DNA of 64,000 nucleotides from JABDBE01 sp963832245 (GTDB taxonomy: Bacteria > Acidobacteriota > Terriglobia > Terriglobales > Acidobacteriaceae), in the NCBI GenBank assembly GCA_963832245.1, contig CAWHTG010000004.1:372001-436000 (forward strand), written 5' to 3'. The position numbers were made by a program, and so were the translations under genes. Shown here piece after piece: positions 59,864 to 64,000 of the stretch. Each line of letters starts with the position of its first letter. Within the stretch, counting starts at the first letter, position 1. Below the pieces are notes generated by a model, which saw nothing but the letters and a program-made list of their open reading frames with translations, ran no database searches and was not told the DNA's origin.

Positions 59864-60571
59864 TTACGCCTTCGCCGCGGCTTCAACCGCGCTAGTGTCA
59901 ATCGAAATTCCCGGGCCCATGCTGGAGCTGAGATAGCAGCCCTTCACGTACTTCCCCTTGGCTACGGTGGGCTTGGCCTTTACTACGCTGGTAATGACAG
60001 TTGTGGCGTTGTCAACCAACTTCTCCGGCGTAAATGAAATCTTGCCTACGGGAACGTGAACCAGCGCCGTTTTGTCGGTGCGGAACTCGACCTTGCCCGC
60101 CTTAACTTCCTGCACCGCTTTGGCGACATCGAAAGTGACAGTACCGGTCTTCGGGTTAGGCATTAGACCCTTCGGACCTAGAACTTTGCCCAGCCGGCCC
60201 ACGGACTTCATGACATCTGGAGTGGCGATCAGGGCGTCGAAGTCAGTCCAATTTTCTTTGTTGATCTTTTCGACCATTTCCTCGCCGCCGACGAAGTCAG
60301 CGCCAGCCGCTTCAGCTTCCTTTATCTTGTCACCGCTGGCAATGACCAGCACCCGCTTGGACTTTCCCAGACCGTGAGGCAGGACGACTGTGCCGCGCAC
60401 CATCTGATCGGCATGCTTGGGATCGACTCCGAGACGCATGGTGATTTCGACCGTCTCATCAAACTTCGCGTACTTGGCTTTCTGCAGCAGCGTGACCGCA
60501 TCCTTCATTAGGTAAGGACGGTTCTCCACTGCCTGCCGCGCCTTGGTAATGTTTTTCCCGGACTTCTTCAT
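59864..60571 (-). CDS. rplA: 50S ribosomal protein L1
   Basis: L1 forms the mobile stalk near the exit site. Signatures are VEITMRLGVDPKHADQMVRG, VLPHGLGKSKRVLVIA, VGRLGKVLGPKGLMPNPKTG and the end SMGPGISIDTSAVEAAAKA. The frame opens at 60634, but GAGGAAA precedes the ATG at 60571, giving MKKSGKNITKARQAV and 235 residues. L1 often represses its own operon by binding the leader; no site was identified in the hairpin-filled spacer. Confidence 0.96.
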   Translation of the reverse strand: MKKSGKNITKARQAVENRPYLMKDAVTLLQKAKYAKFDETVEITMRLGVDPKHADQMVRGTVVLPHGLGKSKRVLVIASGDKIKEAEAAGADFVGGEEMVEKINKENWTDFDALIATPDVMKSVGRLGKVLGPKGLMPNPKTGTVTFDVAKAVQEVKAGKVEFRTDKTALVHVPVGKISFTPEKLVDNATTVITSVVKAKPTVAKGKYVKGCYLSSSMGPGISIDTSAVEAAAKA

Positions 60572-60646
60572 TTTCGTTTCCTCGTCTCCCACCGCCCGTC
60601 GTTGTTTTGGCGAGCCGTGGTGTTGTTGACTCAAAACTTACGTGGG

Positions 60647-60686
60647 GACGGCCGCTCTCGGCCGTCTAGCGGAGCGAAAGCTCCGC
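60647..60686. repeat. Double hairpin, CG-CCCT-CG family, rplK-rplA spacer
   Basis: GACGGCCG/CGGCCGTC with loop CTCT (60647-60666) is followed by GCGGAG/CTCCGC with loop CGAAAG (60669-60686), then CAGTTA containing the rplK stop complement. Layout equals the element after rplA while the stem bases differ by compensating changes. Confidence 0.8.
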
Positions 60687-60688
60687 AG

Positions 60689-61120
60689 TTATCCAACCAC
60701 TTCAATGCCCATCGACCGCGCCGTTCCACGGATGCTCTTGATCGCCGTTTCAACGGAGGCGGCATTCAAGTCCGGCATCTTCTGTTTCGCAATGTCTTCC
60801 ACTTGCCGGGCCGTGACCTTGCCCACCTTATCCTTATTCGGAGTTCCCGAGCCCTTGGCAATCCCCGCAGCCCGCTTAAGCAGAATCGAAGCCGGCGGCG
60901 TCTTGGTAATGAAGGTGAAGGTGCGGTCGCTATAAACCGTGACCACCACCGGGATAATAAGCCCTTCGAGTTCTTTCGCGCTGGTACGCGCATTGAACTG
61001 CTTGCAGAACTCCATGATATTGATCTGCGCCTGGCCCAGAGCTGGACCCACCGGGGGCGCGGGCGTAGCCTTGCCCGCCGCAATCTGAAGTTTTACCGAA
61101 CCTGTTGCCTTCTTTGCCAT
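60689..61120 (-). CDS. rplK: 50S ribosomal protein L11
   Basis: L11 forms the GTPase-associated centre with L10 and 23S rRNA. Blocks are KLQIAAGKATPAPPVGPALG at the N-terminus with its Pro-rich thiostrepton-region loop, IMEFCKQFNARTSAKE, IPVVVTVYSDRTFTFITKTP, PPASILLKRAAGIAKGSG and the C-terminal IRGTARSMGIEVVG. Length 143 is standard. AAGA-type ribosome site before the ATG. The aspartyl-protease-like gene lies between it and nusG. Confidence 0.96.
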   Translation of the reverse strand: MAKKATGSVKLQIAAGKATPAPPVGPALGQAQINIMEFCKQFNARTSAKELEGLIIPVVVTVYSDRTFTFITKTPPASILLKRAAGIAKGSGTPNKDKVGKVTARQVEDIAKQKMPDLNAASVETAIKSIRGTARSMGIEVVG

Positions 61121-61174
61121 CTTCCGTCTTCCTTTTTCTTCCGTTGAACCCGCTCACTCATGAACCGATCTTGT

Positions 61175-61546
61175 TCATCGTGCGAACAATCCCAACGCCA
61201 CAACCAATGGAACTAGTTTCTTATGCACAGGATCAACCGCCAGTCCCAAGGACTCCAGGCTGTGTGCCCCCAGCACTTCCAAGTCTCCCGATTCCGCTAC
61301 GACAACGTTATCGCCGCCCGTAAAGCCATCAGCAGATAGGAAAACAGCGGCCAAATCACGTTCGATGGTGTGACCCTCGATCGTTCGGAATTGCAACCGC
61401 CGCACCTTCTGGACATCCATAGGCTCCAGCCGAGCCTTTGAAATCCAGCTGTACGCGGCGCCTGTGCCCGCCCAAACATCAGCCTCCGCGAACCGGCTGG
61501 GATTCGCGGGATTCCACACCTTTACCTTGACAGTGAACGTAGCCAC
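61175..61546 (-). CDS. Clan AA aspartic-protease-like protein lacking the catalytic Asp
   Basis: The 123-residue protein has the retropepsin-like layout found in small bacterial clan AA proteins: first strands FTVKVKVWNP, the position of the D-T/S-G loop, RLQFRTIEGHTIERDLA and LEVLGAHSLESLGLAVDPVH with the LG...LGL end typical of the family. But the active loop reads AGTGAAYSWI, so the expected Asp at residue 27 is Gly (codon GGC, one base from GAC). It is therefore probably a non-catalytic relative or an inactivated gene. GTG start lies one base after the nusG stop, so it is co-translated. Confidence 0.75.
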   Translation of the reverse strand: MATFTVKVKVWNPANPSRFAEADVWAGTGAAYSWISKARLEPMDVQKVRRLQFRTIEGHTIERDLAAVFLSADGFTGGDNVVVAESGDLEVLGAHSLESLGLAVDPVHKKLVPLVVALGLFAR

Positions 61547-61547
61547 G

Positions 61548-62213
61548 TTACGCCACCTTCTCCACCTGATTAAATTCCAACTCCACCGGCGTAGACCGCC
61601 CGAAGATCGTGACCATGACTTTCAGCGTCTCCCGGTCTTCGTTGACCTCGTCCACAATGCCGGTGAAGCTGGCAAATGGGCCCTCGGTGATGCGCACCGA
61701 TTCATTCTTCTCGAACTTGACCTTGAGCTTGGGCTTGTCTCTCGACTCTCCCACGCGGTACACGATGTGCTGAACTTCCTCTTCGGAAAGCGGCGTGGGT
61801 TGCTGGCCCGTGCCCACAAACCCGGTCACGCGCGGCGTGGACTTCACCACATGCCATACGTGATCGTCCATATCCATTTCGACCAGCACGTAGCCGGGAT
61901 AGAACATGCGCTCACTGGTGTACTTCTTGCCGCCGCGCACTTCCGTGACCGACTCGGTCGGAATGAGCACCTTGCCAATTCTTTCCTGCAGCCCGAATGC
62001 CTGAATGCGCGACTCCAGCGACTCCTTCACCTTGCGCTCGAATCCCGAATACGAGTGGATGATGTACCACTTCATGTTGGGATTGCGTGGAGCTTCAGGG
62101 GCAGAAGCGCCGTCCGCGGCCGGCGGTAATCCGTTCTCTCCGCCGCCCGCTCCGGTTCCGTTTTTTTCTTCCTGCATAGCGTGCTGTAAGATTTCAGCTT
62201 CCTTCCCGGGCAT
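61548..62213 (-). CDS. nusG: Transcription termination/antitermination protein NusG
   Basis: NusG binds RNA polymerase and couples it to Rho or the ribosome. After an unusual 46-residue acidic, Ala/Pro-rich N-terminus comes the NGN domain (MKWYIIHSYSGFERKVKESL, VEMDMDDHVWHVVKSTPRVT) and the KOW domain (FTGIVDEVNEDRETLKVMVT). The ATG at 62213 shares bases with the secE stop (TGATG), which supports the long form; starts at MQEEKNG (62177) or MKWYI are alternatives. Without the extension the length would be the usual 175. Confidence 0.95.
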   Translation of the reverse strand: MPGKEAEILQHAMQEEKNGTGAGGGENGLPPAADGASAPEAPRNPNMKWYIIHSYSGFERKVKESLESRIQAFGLQERIGKVLIPTESVTEVRGGKKYTSERMFYPGYVLVEMDMDDHVWHVVKSTPRVTGFVGTGQQPTPLSEEEVQHIVYRVGESRDKPKLKVKFEKNESVRITEGPFASFTGIVDEVNEDRETLKVMVTIFGRSTPVELEFNQVEKVA

Positions 62214-62473
62214 CAACGATGGGTCAAATACTTGAACAGGTAGTTGATGCCGCTGCCGATGGTGTTGTCCACGATCCAGAAGTACAAGCCAAACAGAAAG
62301 ACCGTGATAATGACCACCGCAGTCGTGGCCTGCACGTCCTTGAAGGAAGGTGCGGTGACCTTCTTCATTTCGGAGCGCACGTCGTTATAGAAAGTCTTGA
62401 CTCGTTCGGGCCAAGATTTCAGCCGTCCCCCGAAGCTGTTGTCGTCCGCGGCGGCTGCGATTGATTTTGCCAT
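62213..62473 (-). CDS. secE: Preprotein translocase subunit SecE
   Basis: SecE holds the SecY channel together. One hydrophobic span near the C-terminus (TAVVIITVFLFGLYFWIVDN) preceded by the conserved amphipathic helix WPERVKTFYNDVRSEMKKVT. Frame extends to 62506; AAAGAGA before the ATG at 62473 favours the shorter form of 86 residues. The stop overlaps nusG. tRNA-Trp lies upstream as in many bacteria. Confidence 0.93.
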   Translation of the reverse strand: MAKSIAAAADDNSFGGRLKSWPERVKTFYNDVRSEMKKVTAPSFKDVQATTAVVIITVFLFGLYFWIVDNTIGSGINYLFKYLTHR

Positions 62474-62531
62474 TCTCTTTGTCTCGACTCCCATCACTCC
62501 ACCCACTTCGTTTCTATACTTCGATCTCTGG

Positions 62532-62604
62532 CAGGGGCGGAGGGATTCGAACCCCCAAGTTCGGTTTTGGAGACCGACAGTTTAACCGTTGAGCTTACGC
62601 CCCT
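62532..62604 (-). tRNA. tRNA-Trp (CCA)
   Basis: The minus strand reads AGGGGCG at 62604-62598, which pairs with CGCCCCT (62539-62533), followed by discriminator G. The anticodon stem TCGGT/ACCGA encloses CTCCAAA, with anticodon CCA. The T-arm shows GGGGGTTCGAATCCC. The 3' CCA is encoded (62531-62529). Full 73-base cloverleaf. Confidence 0.95.
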
Positions 62605-62611
62605 ACTTACT

Positions 62612-62689
62612 CTGTCATCCTGAGCGGGGCGCTTTTTGCCTCGCGAAGGATCTGGCGAGCCGCGCGGAATAATCGCGCGTTTGGCTCGC
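62612..62689. repeat. TGTCATCCTGAG repeat plus adjoining strong hairpin
   Basis: TGTCATCCTGAGCG at 62612 begins an element ending CGAAGGATCT (62652), a common acidobacterial dispersed repeat to my knowledge. Directly after it, GCGAGCC (62655-62661) pairs with GGCTCGC (62683-62689) with an inner GCGCG/CGCGC stem, a strong hairpin 8 bases after the rpmG stop. The related copy is at 62882-62921. Confidence 0.7.
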
Positions 62690-62697
62690 TTCCTTAA

Positions 62698-62850
62698 TTA
62701 TTTTACTTCCTTGTGCGGCGTATGCTTCCGGCAACGCTTGCAGAATTTCTTCATCTCCAACCGGTCCGGAGTCGTCTTCCGATTCTTCGTGGTTGAATAG
62801 TTCCGCTCTTTGCAGTCACCGCACTGCATCGTGATAATTTCTCGGGGCAT
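62698..62850 (-). CDS. rpmG: 50S ribosomal protein L33
   Basis: A 50-residue protein beginning MPREIITMQCGDCKERNYST and ending KFCKRCRKHTPHKEVK. The two CxxC pairs (CGDC and CKRC) make it the zinc-binding form. It lies between tuf and tRNA-Trp in the usual tuf-rpmG-trnW-secE-nusG order. No good ribosome site is visible before the ATG. Confidence 0.95.
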   Translation of the reverse strand: MPREIITMQCGDCKERNYSTTKNRKTTPDRLEMKKFCKRCRKHTPHKEVK

Positions 62851-62881
62851 TGAAACAGCTCCTAGCTTTTAGCTCTTAGTC

Positions 62882-62972
62882 TGTCATCCTGAAGGCGACG
62901 TTTTTTGTCGCCGAACGATCTATGCATGCTGCCTTGCCTGGCCAACGACCAACGACGAAAGACCAACGACGT
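62882..62972. repeat. TGTCATCCTGA repeat copy and CAACGAC words downstream of tuf
   Basis: TGTCATCCTGAAGG starts the element; GGCGAC (62894-62899) pairs with GTCGCC (62907-62912) around GTTTTTT. It ends CGATCT at 62921. Words CCAACGAC then recur at 62942, 62949 and 62963 up to the tuf stop. Just before, TAGCTTTTAGCTCTTAGTC (62862-62880) is another degenerate word repeat. Confidence 0.65.
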
Positions 62973-62976
62973 CTTC

Positions 62977-64000
<1,024 letters not shown>

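Overview
The window looks like a chromosomal segment of an Acidobacteriota (Terriglobia/Koribacter-like) genome. The reasons are moderately high GC with little codon bias to A/T, a menaquinone gene of the MqnA/MqnD type, many secreted kelch, PQQ-like and carboxypeptidase-regulatory-like proteins, several PilZ proteins, and an RpoB whose N-terminal region carries four cysteine pairs. Taxonomy is inferred from protein families only, not from a search.

Layout. 0-9.5 kb: end of a secreted protein, a processive family-2 glycosyltransferase, an M24 Xaa-Pro peptidase, BioY, a menaquinone enzyme, then ahcY and metK (SAM cycle) and a RodZ-like protein on the minus strand. 9.6-11.9 kb: an AT-richer accessory islet with a winged-helix-like protein of unknown role and three very small genes around an AT-rich palindrome. 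12-24.6 kb: single-gene units: two small PilZ proteins, rhodanese, GAF, a pseudouridine synthase, a LysE exporter, two beta-propeller secreted proteins, a PilZ-GAF-TM-Sel1 protein, an orphan BrnA antitoxin beside a decayed BrnT, a sugar-binding lipoprotein and a lipase. 24.7-34.5 kb: rpsA with a clear promoter, a PQQ-like lipoprotein, an FkbM methyltransferase with a probable CTG start, two small secreted proteins, a LysW-like zinc ribbon, rhomboid, hydrolase, ABM protein and pyruvate kinase.

34.6-46.8 kb: a recombinase remnant fused to an endonuclease remnant, followed by a divergent lipid-type locus. P450 and fatty-acid desaturase lie on the minus strand. On the plus strand are a 1133-residue acyl-AMP ligase/ACP/thioester reductase, a membrane protein, an HpnB-type glycosyltransferase and an MMPL exporter, with one secreted protein of opposite strand between. 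The locus reads as a pathway that activates, desaturates, hydroxylates and reductively releases a fatty acyl chain, then may glycosylate and export it. It is the best candidate here for an undescribed system.

46.8-64 kb: HAD phosphatase and YihY, then the minus-strand information-processing block in transcription order tuf, rpmG, tRNA-Trp, secE, nusG, (aspartyl-protease-like gene), rplK, rplA, rplJ, (small gene), rplL, rpoB, rpoC, closed by a terminator. Two non-ribosomal small genes are embedded in this block, and its spacers are filled with hairpin repeats that share a loop and also occur elsewhere in the window.
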